Shown: positions 23,148 to 34,700 of the stretch, in pieces
Position numbering within the stretch: the stretch's first letter is position 1
Layout of the letters: every line of letters starts with the position of its first letter
Assembly (NCBI RefSeq): GCF_002575655.3
Contig: NC_053037.3
Location: forward strand, 320,939,294 to 321,003,293
Origin: Aegilops tauschii subsp. strangulata
Lineage: Eukaryota > Streptophyta > Magnoliopsida > Poales > Poaceae
DNA length: 64,000 nt
Direction: 5' to 3'
Program-made: the position numbers and the translations under genes
Notes under the pieces: generated by a model
Told to the model about the DNA's origin: nothing
Database searches by the model: none
The model's input: only the letters and a program-made list of their open reading frames with translations

Positions 23148-23167
23148 GAATTAAGCTTCGGGATGCT
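23148..23167 (+). promoter_or_regulatory. Polypurine-like tract before the downstream LTR
   Basis: GAATTAAGCTTCGGGATGCT lies immediately before TGATACGTC. In related copies this tract reads AAGCTTGGGGATGC. Here a G-to-C change interrupts the G run, which would weaken priming. Confidence 0.55.
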
Positions 23168-24703
23168 TGATACGTCTCCAACGTATCTACAATTTTTTAT
23201 TGTTCCATGCTATTATATTATCTGTTTTGGATGTTTTATATGCATTAATATGCTATTTTATATTATTTTTGGGACTAACTTATTAACCTAGAGCCCAGTG
23301 CCAGCTTCTGTTTTTCCTTGTTTTTGAGTTTCGCAGAAAAGGAATATCAAACGGAGTCCAAATGGAATAAAACTTTCACGATGATTTTTCTTGGACCAGA
23401 AGACACCGAGAGGACTTGGAGTCCAAGCTAGAAGAGCCACGAGGCGGCGACAAGGGTGGAGGGCGCGCCCTAGGGGGGCGCCCCTGCCTTGTGGCCCCCT
23501 CGGGGATCCCCTGACCTAACTCTTCGTCCTATATATTCACATATATTCCAAAACCCTCAAAAGCGTCCACAAAAATACTTTTCCGCCGCCACAAGCCTCT
23601 GTTCCTGTGAGATCCCATCTTGGGGCCTTTTCCGACACCCTGCCGGAGGGGGATTCGATCACGGAGGGCATCTACATCTACCCTATTGCCCTTCTGATGA
23701 AGCATGAGTAGTTTATTTCAGACCTATGGGTCCATAGCTAGTAGCTAGATGGCTTCTTCTCTCTCTTTGATTCTCAATACCATGTTCTCCTCGATGTTCT
23801 TGGAGATCTATCCGATGTAATCTTCTTTTGCGGTGTGTTTGTTGAGATCTGATGAATTGTGGATCTATGATCAGCTTATCTATGACTATTATTTGAATCT
23901 TCTCTGAATTCTTATATGCATGATTTGATATCTTTGTATTTCTCTTCGAATCATCAGTTTGGTTTGGCCAACTAGATTGGTTTTCTTGCAATGGGAGAGG
24001 TGCTTAGCTTTGGGTTCGATCTTGTGTGATTTCACCCAGTGACAAAGTAGGGGTAGCGAGACATGTATTGAATTGCTGCCATCAAGGATAAAAAGATGGG
24101 GTCTACATCATATTGCTTGAGTTTATTCCTCTACATCATGTCATCTTACTTAAGGCGTTAATCCGTTCTTTATGAACTTAATACTCTAGATGCATGCTGG
24201 ATAGCGGTCGATGTGTGGAGTAATAGTAGTAGATGCAGGCAGGAGTCGGTCTACTTGACACGGACGTGATGCCTATATGCATAATCATTTCCTTGGATAT
24301 CATCATAACTTTGCGCTTTTCTATCAATTGCTCGACAGTAATTTGTTCACCCACCGTATTATTTGCCTTCAATAGAGAAGCCTCTAGTGAAACCTATGGC
24401 CCCTGGGTCTATTTTCCATCATATTTGCCAAAAAACCCCAAAAAAACTAGTTATCTTTTATTTAGTTTTATCTATGTCTATCAGATCTCACCTTTGCAAG
24501 TGACAGTGAAGGGATTGAAAACCCCTTTATCGCGTTGGGTGCAAGTGTTTGATTGTTTGTGTAGGTGCATCTATTGGGGACTTGCGCGTTTCTCCTACTG
24601 GATTGATACCTTGGTTCTTAACTGAGGGAAATACTTATCTCTACTATGCTGCATCACCCTTTCCTCTTCAAGGGAAAAACCAATGCAAGCTGAAGAAGTA
24701 GCG
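23168..24703 (+). repeat. Downstream LTR of the non-autonomous Athila-type element
   Basis: It shares start, order and end with the LTR at 14907. It is shorter by a deletion near 24428 (after CATATTTGCC), where about 47 bp are missing. Many single-base differences are scattered along its length, so the element is not recent. Confidence 0.8.
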
Positions 24704-24776
24704 GGAAGAATTTCTGGCGTCGTTGCCGGGGAGATCTACGTCAAGCCTACCAAGTACACATCATAAACTCTCATCT
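24704..24776 (+). repeat. Second copy of the leader with primer-binding site, after the downstream LTR
   Basis: After the LTR end the sequence repeats the leader found at 16491-16555: GGGAAGAATTTC, the primer site at 24715, then GAGATCTACGTCAAGCC and TACACATCATAAA. Identity stops near 24765. A 14-bp block CAAGCCTACCAAGT then occurs a second time (24777-24790), just before the Stowaway MITE. Confidence 0.8.
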
Positions 24777-24793
24777 CAAGCCTACCAAGTGTA

Positions 24794-25053
24794 CTCCCTC
24801 CGTCCTTGAAAGAGTGTACTTCCAACTTTGTTGGAGGGTCAAGCTATCTCAAAGTTTGACCGAGTTTGTGCAAAAATATGTCAATGCTTGTGAAACCACA
24901 TAGGTATATGACGAAAATATATCTTATCATGAATCTAATGCTTCTAATTTGATGGCATAAATGTTGGTCTATTATTGCATAAGTACGGTCAAACATAAAA
25001 ATGTTTGACTTCCCAAAAAAGTTGAAAGTATACTCTTTTAAGGACGGAGGGAG
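24794..25053. mobile_element. Stowaway (Tc1/mariner) MITE, 260 bp
   Basis: The element begins CTCCCTCCGTCC and ends GGACGGAGGGAG, the standard Stowaway terminal repeats. TA precedes it (24792-24793). The right-hand TA is altered (AAT follows). It has no coding capacity. Confidence 0.9.
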
Positions 25054-25713
25054 AATATATAGGTGGGGCGCACCCAAGGACACACTACAACCCCCTCACC
25101 CAACCCCTTCTTGCTAGTCATTGTTCTCTCTCTCTCCCTCTCTCTCCATTTAGATCTGATCTAGATCGGTACGCCGCTAGGCTGCTTCCTCCCTCTAGTT
25201 TCTCCCGCAATTTTCTGTGTGCGTTCCATGGAGTGTTGCAGTCCTGCTAGTCCTATACACGTGGATACCTTGTAGGTGTTGTCAACTTCAACACTAGATC
25301 AGGCAGATTGTTCTGGCAAAATTTCTTGCGGCTGAAAGTATATAACCTAAATGTGGGAATTGGCAAGCTTCATCGACAATCTTCTCTATGTTCGATGCAT
25401 GGATTTTTGTATGATCATCGTTACTGTACCTCCATAGTGATCGTGGGCTTGCTCATGCACGGTAATTTTTTTTATTTTGCGCAACACATTCCTCTACACA
25501 TCCATCTCATGTGACACTTTTTAAATGACATGCATCGTTTCAAAACCACGCACATGTAGCAGGGACGTGCACATTGTTGAAATCATCGATCCTTGAAGCT
25601 CGACGATGCATTTACTCTCTACAGGCGCGTTCCCCCATCAACTTCTTCCATGTCGAGGCAAGCATGTGCCACAATCATCTCGGAGCTCCCACCGTGACGA
25701 TCGCGACACGGAG
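25054..25713. other. Unassigned stretch, possible LTR fragment
   Basis: About 660 bp with a TATATAGG-like start at 25056, a (CT)n leader near 25120-25150, then GATTGTTCTGGCAAAATTTC and a CTGAAAGTATATAACCT block. This order resembles the promoter and leader half of a copia LTR, but I cannot match termini. No ORF is supported. Confidence 0.35.
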
Positions 25714-28700
25714 TGTTGGAAATGTGCCCTAGAGGCAATTATAAAAGTTATTATTTATTTCCATGTTCGTAATTAATGTTTATATTATATGCTATAACTG
25801 TTATAGTTCTCGAGTCTGCGAAAACCAAGAGGCTTAGAGGAAAACTCGTCTGCACATGTAGAATTATAAACGGTAAAATTAGATTCCTAGTCTTGCCTAT
25901 ATAACTAGCTCAAGTGTTGCATGATGGTTATGTTTTCCTGATCATGGGCATAGTTTAGTATAATGATGATGTTGGCAACATTGAGGGTAGGATGTTAGAA
26001 GAACACTTGTGTTGTATCGACCCAAGTTGTATGTTGTTTTCGTTGTACTAGGAGATGATTTCGTCCCTGTAAGTGCATCAAGTGCCCCCTTAGTGGTTTT
26101 GGAGTATTGATGACAAATAGGTTGAGGAACTAAGGAGTTTGTGAGTATACACGGGAGACAGAGTCCCGGAAGATTTGGTTTAACACATGGAAGATGACCC
26201 CTAAAAATATATTTCTTCAAGTGAAGAATTGATGATGAAATTGGTACGGCCTTTGAAGAAATTGATGTGAAGACTTTGTTTTCATAGTTTCTTTTCTTCT
26301 TGTTTTATTCATAGGAAAAACCGTAATGTTAAAGGGGGTCTAGGTGAATCATATTTTACATTTCCAAAGTGATGCTCAGACCAATTCAAACCTATACACA
26401 AAAGCCGCTTCGAGTGAAGCCTTTGGAAATCTCCAGTACAGCTAATGCAAATTGCTAGTGACAGTGACGAAGTTCATCTGGTCCCTGACGAATTTGGTCA
26501 TGCCGAGGAGTTAGGAGTTCGCCAGTGCGTTCTACCTAAAAGTGAGGAAGTTGAGTGCCCCGACGAATTTGAGAGATCAAATTCCGACCGTTGCTGCGCC
26601 GCATGCCAGCTGTCGAGTGGATCCTTATCCTGACAACGGTCGAATCAGAGAAGGGCATTTATGACATTCCATGTCGGGTTGCCCCTAGGCTATAAATAGC
26701 TGCCCCCCATAACCACTTGTTGGTTAGCTGCTCCGAGAGAAACTGACACTTGTCATAAGAGAGCAATCCATCCTCTGACGACTTTGAGATAATCCTAAGT
26801 GAGGAAAAACCCAGAGCCAAAGTGATTGAGCATCACTGAAGAGATTGATCTGTGTGATCCGACGCCTGTTACCTTTGAAGACTGTCATTCTTCCAGATGG
26901 TTAGGCATCAAGTTCTGAGTACACCAAGAGTCATTGTGGTGTGCCGGTGAACAAGTCTATGAAGGTTTTAGAAGTCTACCTTGAAGACTTACCATGAGTG
27001 ATTGGGCGAGGACTAAGTGACCTTAGCTCAAGAGGAATACGGTGAGGATTGTGTGTCCTCTGAGTTGCGACTCAGACGCCTCAACCAGAAGTACAGTTGA
27101 TGCAGCAACTGGAACTGGTCTACCAAACTCCATTGTCTTCACTGAGCCAACCTGGTTTCAAATTCCTCAACCCTCTCTTACTTTATTCCACTGCTGAAGA
27201 ATTTGTGATCTGTGCTCTGATGAATTTGAACTGAAGAATTTCATCATGCTATCTTTCATTTCCTCAGTTCATTTTCCTCATGCGTGTATGATTGTATGAT
27301 TGCCTGCTCTTCACTCTTATGTATCCGGGTTGCATGTACTCTGAATCTGTGATGACTTAGTTTCCCTCGTGTTTCTATCTCTTCACTCTGATCTTCATCA
27401 AATTCTTCAGAGTTTGACGAGTTTCTAAAAATCTCCCATTCACCCCCCTCTGGGAGTTAACCTGCGCTTTCACTTCCAAGTCTATAGTCCATAACGCGGG
27501 AGAGTTAACGGATGCATCATTCCTTATACCATGAGAGTAACTAGTCACTTCATACTGGACGATGAACTTTGGGGTTGTTCTAACGTCAACCGTAACAGGG
27601 TGACCATAATGGCAACTTACAGGTTCATTGGAAATGTATGACAAGCGACTAGGTACCTTGAGATTGGGATTTGCTTCTCCGGCGAGGTTCTCTTGGTGTG
27701 ACAGTATCCATCAACCTCTGGCCAGATACATCGTGAATATCCCACGGGGCTGCCGAAATACGAGAATGAGAACAAAATCGGTATCGAGGAGATTGGTATA
27801 GTGATTATGCATTGATTCACTGGTATGCGGATTTATCTCACCCGGGTTTTGTAAAGTATCACAAAGCAAAAGAAATAGCATGCAATAGCTACAGGTTCAT
27901 TCGATAATCATTTGTGTGGGTATAGGGGTCAATATGTTTGTCCACGGTTTCGCTATTGATCACTGAATGAAAGGTGTTTTGGTCATGTCTATATTTCACC
28001 GACCCTGCAGGGTCACACGCTTTAGAGTCTATGATATGTTGAATACTAATTGAACTAGGATCTTAGGAGAATATGACCGAAAAAGTTTTGGAGGTAATAG
28101 AAATCATTTTGAGAGAGAACAAGAATTGTTTGGGAGAAAATGGAAGCGTTTCGGAGAAAACTGGGTAAACCCCGAAAGGTGGAAAAAGTTTTGGGATGTG
28201 TTTAATTACATAGGAGGGCTCCGGGGAAATCTAGAGTTAAAAGAGGTGCCCGGGCTGCCTCTATAGGCTAGGCCTATAAGGGGGCAGCTAGATGGGCCTT
28301 AAGGCCCAATAGGTTGGCACCCCTAGTCTTGGCGCCCAAGCTAGGCTTTGGACGGCTAGGGTTTTGGGTTGGGCCCACCCCATGGTGCGCCGCCATAAGG
28401 GGAGGGAACCCCTTCCCCAAGTCGGCCTCCCCTCCCCTACACCTGTAAATACCCAAGGGGGCGCCCCTCTTTGCACACAAAAATCCCGCGCATTGAGACA
28501 CCCCCCCTCTCCCTCTAGTTTTCCAGATAAGTTGTTCTACTCTCTGCTCCTCCCTCCTCTAGTTCCAACGATGCCTAGCTCTAGACAGCAAAGTGTTGCC
28601 AAATCATGGATCTCATACGCTCGTAATCCTTAGAGAGATCGTGTTTTCAATCTTCGTTCGAGGGACCGTTCATGGGACGGTTCGAAGGACATCAAGAATG

Positions 28701-28835
28701 ATCTTCATCAACTCTTCTTATGCTGCAACTCGAAGTTGGTAATGATTAGATCTAACTTTGTATGCATCTTCATCGTGATCCTGGTTCTTGATTCATATGA
28801 CGGATTTTGTTTGTTCTCTACTACGATTCCCAACA
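25714..28835 (+). repeat. Copia (BARE/WIS-like) solo LTR, interrupted by another solo LTR
   Basis: It starts TGTTGGAAATGTGCCCTAGA and ends CTACGATTCCCAACA, both characteristic of the BARE/WIS/Angela group. Flanking pentamers are cggag (25709-25713) and aggag (28836-28840), four of five identical. No primer-binding site TGGTATCAGAGC follows, so it is a solo LTR. After removing the insert at 26068-27472 it is about 1.7 kb long. A TATA-like TGTAAATACC and a GC-rich leader lie near 28440. Confidence 0.8.
26068..27472 (+). repeat. Solo LTR nested in the copia LTR (1405 bp)
   Basis: It starts TGTAAGTGCATCAAGTGCCC and ends AACCTGCGCTTTCA. These ends, and the GGCTATAAATAGC box at 26688-26700, fit a Triticeae LTR family whose name I do not recall with certainty. 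Flanking pentamers are gtccc and cttcc, only three of five matching, so the insertion is old or the boundary is off by one. The surrounding copia LTR resumes directly after it. Confidence 0.7.
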
Positions 28836-29090
28836 AGGAGGACAAAGCGGGGGCATCCACTTTGGGGCAGGCTAGAGCCCGCATGCACATGCATGTGTGG
28901 ACATCATCAGGAGTGTGTACGCTCGCATCAAATGCACTCACTCGAACAAGCACCCTCCCTTCTCCCACCACTCGCACTCGTCTCCCCTCGTCCTGCTCTG
29001 ACACAAGTGTGATACACCGTTGGGACAATGGAGGCGGATGTTGAGCTCGTCGCATAAGGTACTATGGGTTTCTTGGCTTAGGTGAAGAAG

Positions 29091-31732
29091 TGTAGCGACC
29101 AGACCTCAAATGGTTTGTGCTGCTGTGCACCAGTGTCATCCCTGGATCAGTAATGCTGACACGCACAGTACAAATGGAGGATTTATAACAGAGTAGCAAT
29201 CACACACTTATTACATCGAATATCTCCGAAGAGATTAAGTATGATAATCATGGCTTAAGGCCATCTAAAAACGATAACAGCGGAAGACTTGGAAGATAAG
29301 TGAGTCCATCAATTCCAGCGGCATCACTGAGTATAAGACCATGACCTAAGGCACCTTACTCGTCGTCTGAAAAGTCTGCAACATGAAACGTTGCAGCCCG
29401 AAAACGGGTCAGCACATAGAATATGCTGGCAAAGTAACACATAGAGGATAATGAACAATAACAAGGCTATACTACATGCATATAAGGCTGGTGGAAAGCT
29501 CTATGGTTACAGTTTTGCGAAAAGCCAATTTTTCCCTACTTCAAAGGAATAAATTTTATTTAACTATCATGGTGGTTGTTAAACATTGAGAAGGTACCTC
29601 CAACTCAATCCCAATTAAGTGTCATCATTAACCCACAAAATTAATTAAAAGTAACATGGTGATGAGATTCAAATGATAATCCAGGTACTAGATACTCAAG
29701 TTGTCCATAACCGGGGACACGGCTAATCATGATTAGTTTATACACTCTGCAGAGGTTTGCGCACTTTTCCCCACAAGACTCGATCGCCTCCGTTTTATTT
29801 CTCGCACTGCATGGTGTTTGAGAAACGGATGACCGAGACACAGTCTTTCAGAAACAATCACTCTTTACTCTGGATGGACCGGTACACCTACTTTCCCCTA
29901 CATCTGCTAGCCCACCTCTTCAAGAGATCATGTAACCTACTCAACTATGCTAGAGCCCATAATAGCTTGTGGCTGCACACGGAAGTTTCTAGCATGAATA
30001 ATCTTATGATCCCTTTGAGCCTGGGTGGCGGTCCTTATACAAACAGACAACACTGGATTCTCCAGGTGCCTCAATCCACCCAGATGTGAGTTTTAGTTGC
30101 CACCTTAGGTAAACCATTATTAACAGTCTCACATCTGTCATGAATATCTCTCAAACCCAAATCCACGTCTACGAGCATAGCATGGCAAGATAATAGCAAC
30201 GTAGAAGTAACTCCCAAGGGTTTGATAATTAAACAAGTAATAGGTACTACCTCAACTACTTCCCAGAACCCACAGTTTAATTAGATCCTAATCATGCAAA
30301 GTTTGAGGAATAGATCTAATGCAATAAAAACTGGGTATGGAAGGTATGATCAAAGTGTTACTTGCCTTGCTGATGATCCGCAAAACCTAGCGATTCGAAG
30401 TAACAAGCGGCACACTCCGGGTACTCTATCGCAAACAAACAAGCAAACAATAAGCACTCATCTAATGCACCGTAAAACTCGAATGAAAGATCCAACCAGA
30501 AAGTTCAACTTAAGAACTCCGGTTTGCAAAAAGAATCAACTCGAAAGAAGCAACGAAAGTCAAACGGCGAAAGAAACAAGCTTCGTTTACTAATCTGGAT
30601 CTAGGTCAAATTTTAATGTAGTAAAAACTTGTTTGAGTAGGTTAAACGGAAAGAGAATTTCGAGACGAAACTCTAGGCGCTTGAATCGCCTGATTCCGAT
30701 AAACGAGCGAGAAGTTAAACAGAAACGAAGATTCGATCAGAAATCGAATCTGAGAAAATAGCGGGATAATCCGACGAAAAGAAAAACAAACGAACGGTTA
30801 AAGAACGGACGTTCGTTAACAGAGAAAAACCGACGAACGCGTTCATTAAAACGAACGGTTCGGTGAACGCTTGCAAAATAATAAAACCGAAAAAAACCGA
30901 TCTAGGTTTTTTTTTAACGAATGGTTTTTTTTAAAGAAAAATCGGCAACGAACGGGGCGGTACCTCGTCGGGGGCGGGGCTCCGGCGGGGGCTCGGCTGC
31001 TCCGGCGAGGGCGGCGGGGTGCGGCGGTTGCGGCGGGGCTCGGGAGGGGGGGCGCGGGGTGGCGAGGGGCGGCGAGGTGAGGTGAGAGGAGGGGGGGCTA
31101 TATATATAGGAGGGGGGGCAGCAGCTTGGGGGAGGGGCAAGGTGCGGCGGCGGCGTCGTGCGAGGAGAGGACGACACAGGGCGGGCCGGCCTGCGGCTCG
31201 GCTGGGCTTGGCCCAGTCGGGCGCAGTGCAATTTTTTTTATTTTTTTTAAAACATTCCGCGGAAAATAATTCGTAGAAAAATAAATAAAGGTCCAAAAAA
31301 AGATAAAACAAATTTTCCCCGTCTAGTTAGAAAATCTAGAATAGGGTGAACATTTTTTTAACACAAAATAAATTTTTTGAAAACAAGCAATATTTTTAAT
31401 GCAATTAAAATTGCAAATGAAATCCAAATAAATTCCAATAAATGATTTTAACACTTTTCCTCCAGTATTTCAATTGTTTTGGAGAAGTCATATTTTCTCC
31501 TCTCGTTTATTTTTAAAATGAAATATTTTTCCGGAGAGAAAATAATTAAAACCAAAATCCTCGTTTTATTATTTGATGAAAATCAAATATGAAAATTCGA
31601 GAAAATCCCCACTCTCTCCGAGGGTCCTTGAGTTGCTTAGGATTTATCGAGGATTTGTCAAAATGCAATAAAACATGATATGCAATGATGATCTATGTAT
31701 AACATACCAAATTGAAAATTTGGGATGTTACA
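29091..31732 (-). repeat. 3' LTR of the chromovirus-type element (2642 bp)
   Basis: On the plus strand it runs from TGTAGCGACCAGACC to TTGGGATGTTACA; in element orientation it is TGTAACATCCCAAA...GGTCGCTACA. A CTATATATATAGG box at about 31100 is the probable promoter, followed in element direction by a low-GC region. The block 30950-31220 is very GC-rich, with GGCGG repeats. Small indels distinguish it from the other LTR. Confidence 0.95.
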
Positions 31733-31747
31733 AACCTACCCCCCTTA
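31733..31747 (-). promoter_or_regulatory. Polypurine tract, overlapping the gag-pol stop codon
   Basis: In element orientation the sequence is TAAGGGGGGTAGGTT, directly before the 3' LTR. The pol stop codon TAA (31747-31745) forms the first bases of this tract, so coding sequence runs right up to it. Confidence 0.85.
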
Positions 31748-34700
31748 AGATGAATCTCGCCCTCGAGATTCGGGTTGGCTAGAAAACAGGTGGGAGTGGT
31801 CCTTCCGTAGATCTTCCTCTCGCTCCCAGGTGGCTTCATCTTCCGTGTGGTGACTCCACTGGACTTTGCAAAACTTGATAACCTTGCTGCGGGTAACTCG
31901 GCTGGCATACTCACGAATCTTAACTGGTTTCTCCTCATAGGTCAAATCACTTTCCAGCTGAATCGCTTCCAGTGGCACAGTATCTCTCAGTGGTATCTCA
32001 GCCATCTCTGCGTGGCACTTCTTCAACTGAGAAACGTGAAATACATCATGAACTCCAGAAAATCCTTCGGGCAATTCCAGCTTGTAGGCAACCTCTCCCA
32101 TACGTTCCACAACTCTGTATGGTCCGATAAAACGGGGCGCTAACTTTCCCTTAACTCCAAAGCGCTTCACTCCTCGAAGTGGTGATACTCGAAGATACAC
32201 TCTGTCTCCGACTTCGTGGACTGTCTCCTTTCGTTTAGAATCAGCATAACTCTTCTGCCTGGATTGGGCTACCTTGAGCCTATCACGAATCAACCTCACT
32301 TTCTGTTCAGACTCCTTAATCAAATCTGGTCCAAACAACTGACGGTCTCCAACTTCGTCCCATAACAACGGTGTTCTACACCTCCTTCCGTACAAAGCTT
32401 TGAAAGGGGCCATCTTCAAACTGGTTTGATAACTGTTGTTATACGAAAACTCCGCATATGGCAAATTGTCGTCCCAACTAGATCCATAATCTAGTGCACA
32501 AGCTCTCAACATGTCCTCCAAAATCTGGTTGACTCTCCCGGTCTGTCCATCTATCTGCGGGTGAAAAGCTGTACTAAATTCCAGCCTGGTTCCCAATGTT
32601 TCATGTAACTGCTTCCAAAACTTCGAGGTAAATTGGGTTCCTCTGTCTGATACAATGGTCCTCGGAACTCCATGCAAACATACGATCCTGGTCATGTATA
32701 TCTTTGCCAACTTAGCACTGGTGTAAGTGGTCTTCACTGGAATGAAATGAGCCACTTTCGTCAAACGGTCGACTACAACCCATATTGAGTCATAGCCTGA
32801 ACGAGTCCTGGGCAATCCTGTGATAAAATCCATGCCTATTTTATCCCACTTCCATTCGGGTATCGGCAATGGTTGTAGCAATCCTGCTGGCTTCTGATGC
32901 TCTGCCTTCACTCTCTGACACACATCACAAACTGCTACATACTCCGCAATATCCTTCTTCATTCCGGTCCACCAGAAAGTATTCTTCAGATCCAAATACA
33001 TCTTGGTATTCCCTGGGTGAATCGAGTACGGTGAATCATGGGCTTCTTGCAAAATCAACTTCCTGATCTCCGGATCATTTGGCACATATACGCGGTCCTC
33101 AAACCATAAGGTATCGTGCTCATCCTCACGAAATCCCTTGGCTTTTCCTTTGTTCATCTTCTCCTTTATCTCTTCAATCTCCTTGTCTGTCTTCTGAGCT
33201 TCTCTGATCCTTTCCATCAAGGTAGACTGAATCTCCAATGTCGCTAAATAGCCTCTTGGGACTATCTCCAAACATAGCTCGCGAAGGTCCTCGGCTAACT
33301 CCTGAGGTAACTCTCCTGTCATGAGGGTGTTGACATGACTCTTGCGGCTCAACGCGTCTGCTACTACGTTAGCCTTTCCTGGGTGATAATGCAATCTTAT
33401 ATCATAGTCCTTAATGAGCTCCAACCATCTCCTCTGTCTGAGATTTAACTCCTTCTGCGTGAAAATATACTTCAAACTCTTGTGATCCGTGTACACCTCA
33501 CAATGGTTTCCGATGAGAAAATGTCTCCATGTCTTCAATGCATGCACCACGGCTGCTAATTCCAAATCATGCGTAGCATAATTCTTCTCATGGGGTTTAA
33601 GTTGTCGTGAAGCATATGACACAACTCTTCCTTCCTGCATAAGCACTGCTCCAAGTCCTCGACGAGAAGCGTCACAATAAACTTCATAATCCTTGCGTTG
33701 ATCTGGCAGAATCAACACTGGTGATGTAACCAATCGTTTCTTCAACTCTTGGAAACTAGCTTCACATTCCTCAGTCCAATTGAATTTGGTGTCCTTCTTC
33801 AATAGCTCAGTCATGGGCTTAGCAATCTTCGAGAAATTCTCGATGAATCTCCGGTAGTATCCTGCAAGTCCAAGAAAACTCCGGATTTCTCCAACTGTCG
33901 TGGGTGATTCCCAACTTGTCACTGTGTCAACCTTGGCAGGGTCCACTGCTATTCCTTCTCCAGAAATAACATGTCCGAGGAATCCAACTTCCTTCAGCCA
34001 AAATTCACATTTGCTGAACTTGGCATATAACTGATGTTCTCTGAGCTTCTCAAGTACCAATCGTAAATGCTCCTCATGCTCTTCCTCATTCTTGGAAAAG
34101 ACTAAAATATCATCAATGAACACCACGACGAACTTATCCAGAAATTCCATAAACACTTTGTTCATCAGGTTCATGAAATAGGCAGGTGCGTTAGTCAGAC
34201 CAAATGACATAACGGTATACTCATACAATCCATATCTGGTGGTAAATGCCGTCTTGGGTATATCCTGCTCTCGAATCTTTAACTGATAGTATCCTGATCG
34301 TAGATCGATCTTGGAAAATACTTTAGCTCCTTGTAGGCGGTCAAACAAATCATTGATCATCGGCAGTGGGTACTTGTTTTTGATGGTCACTTCATTCAAT
34401 CCGCGGTAATCAACAACCATCCTCAGCGATCCATCTTTCTTTTCCACTAAAAGTACTGGTGATCCCCAAGGTGACGAACTTGGGCGAATATAGACTTTAT
34501 CCAGTAACTCCTTGATCTGCTTCTTAATTTTCTCCAAATCCTTTGCGGGCATCCTGTACGGTCTCTTAGATATTGGCCCTGTGCCTGGCAAAAGTTCAAT
34601 CAAGAACTCGATGTCTCTATCTGGTGGCATGCCTGGCAACTCTTCTGGAAATACATCCGGGTAATCCTTCACCACTGGTACTTCCTCCTGTACAACTCCT

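Larger units (their letters stand above)
14907..24703 (+). mobile_element. Non-autonomous Athila-type gypsy retrotransposon with nested solo LTR
   Basis: Two related LTRs (14907-16490 and 23168-24703), both starting TGATACGTCTCCAACGTATC, bracket an internal region. That region has a tRNA-Asp-type primer site, a broken gag, a retropepsin remnant and a long non-coding stretch. No reverse transcriptase or integrase is present, which for this family looks original rather than recent loss. An Angela-type solo LTR is inserted at 20985-22712. The copy is followed by its own PBS again (24715), so the downstream LTR also serves as the start of a second, truncated unit. I recall the family as WHAM/Sabrina-like and have not searched it. 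Confidence 0.85.

Noticed and set aside
29757..30089. 110-codon open frame, repeated identically at 37844-38176
   Set aside because: It lies at the same position in both LTRs of one retrotransposon. The duplication is the LTR itself and no domain is seen.
30931..31311. Pro/Ala-rich minus-strand frame, also at 39009-39446
   Set aside because: It is produced by the GC-rich GGCGG leader of the LTR and differs in length between the two LTRs.
31735..31938. Short minus-strand frame beside the gag-pol end
   Set aside because: It is a shifted reading of the chromodomain end. The chromodomain motif lies in the long frame.
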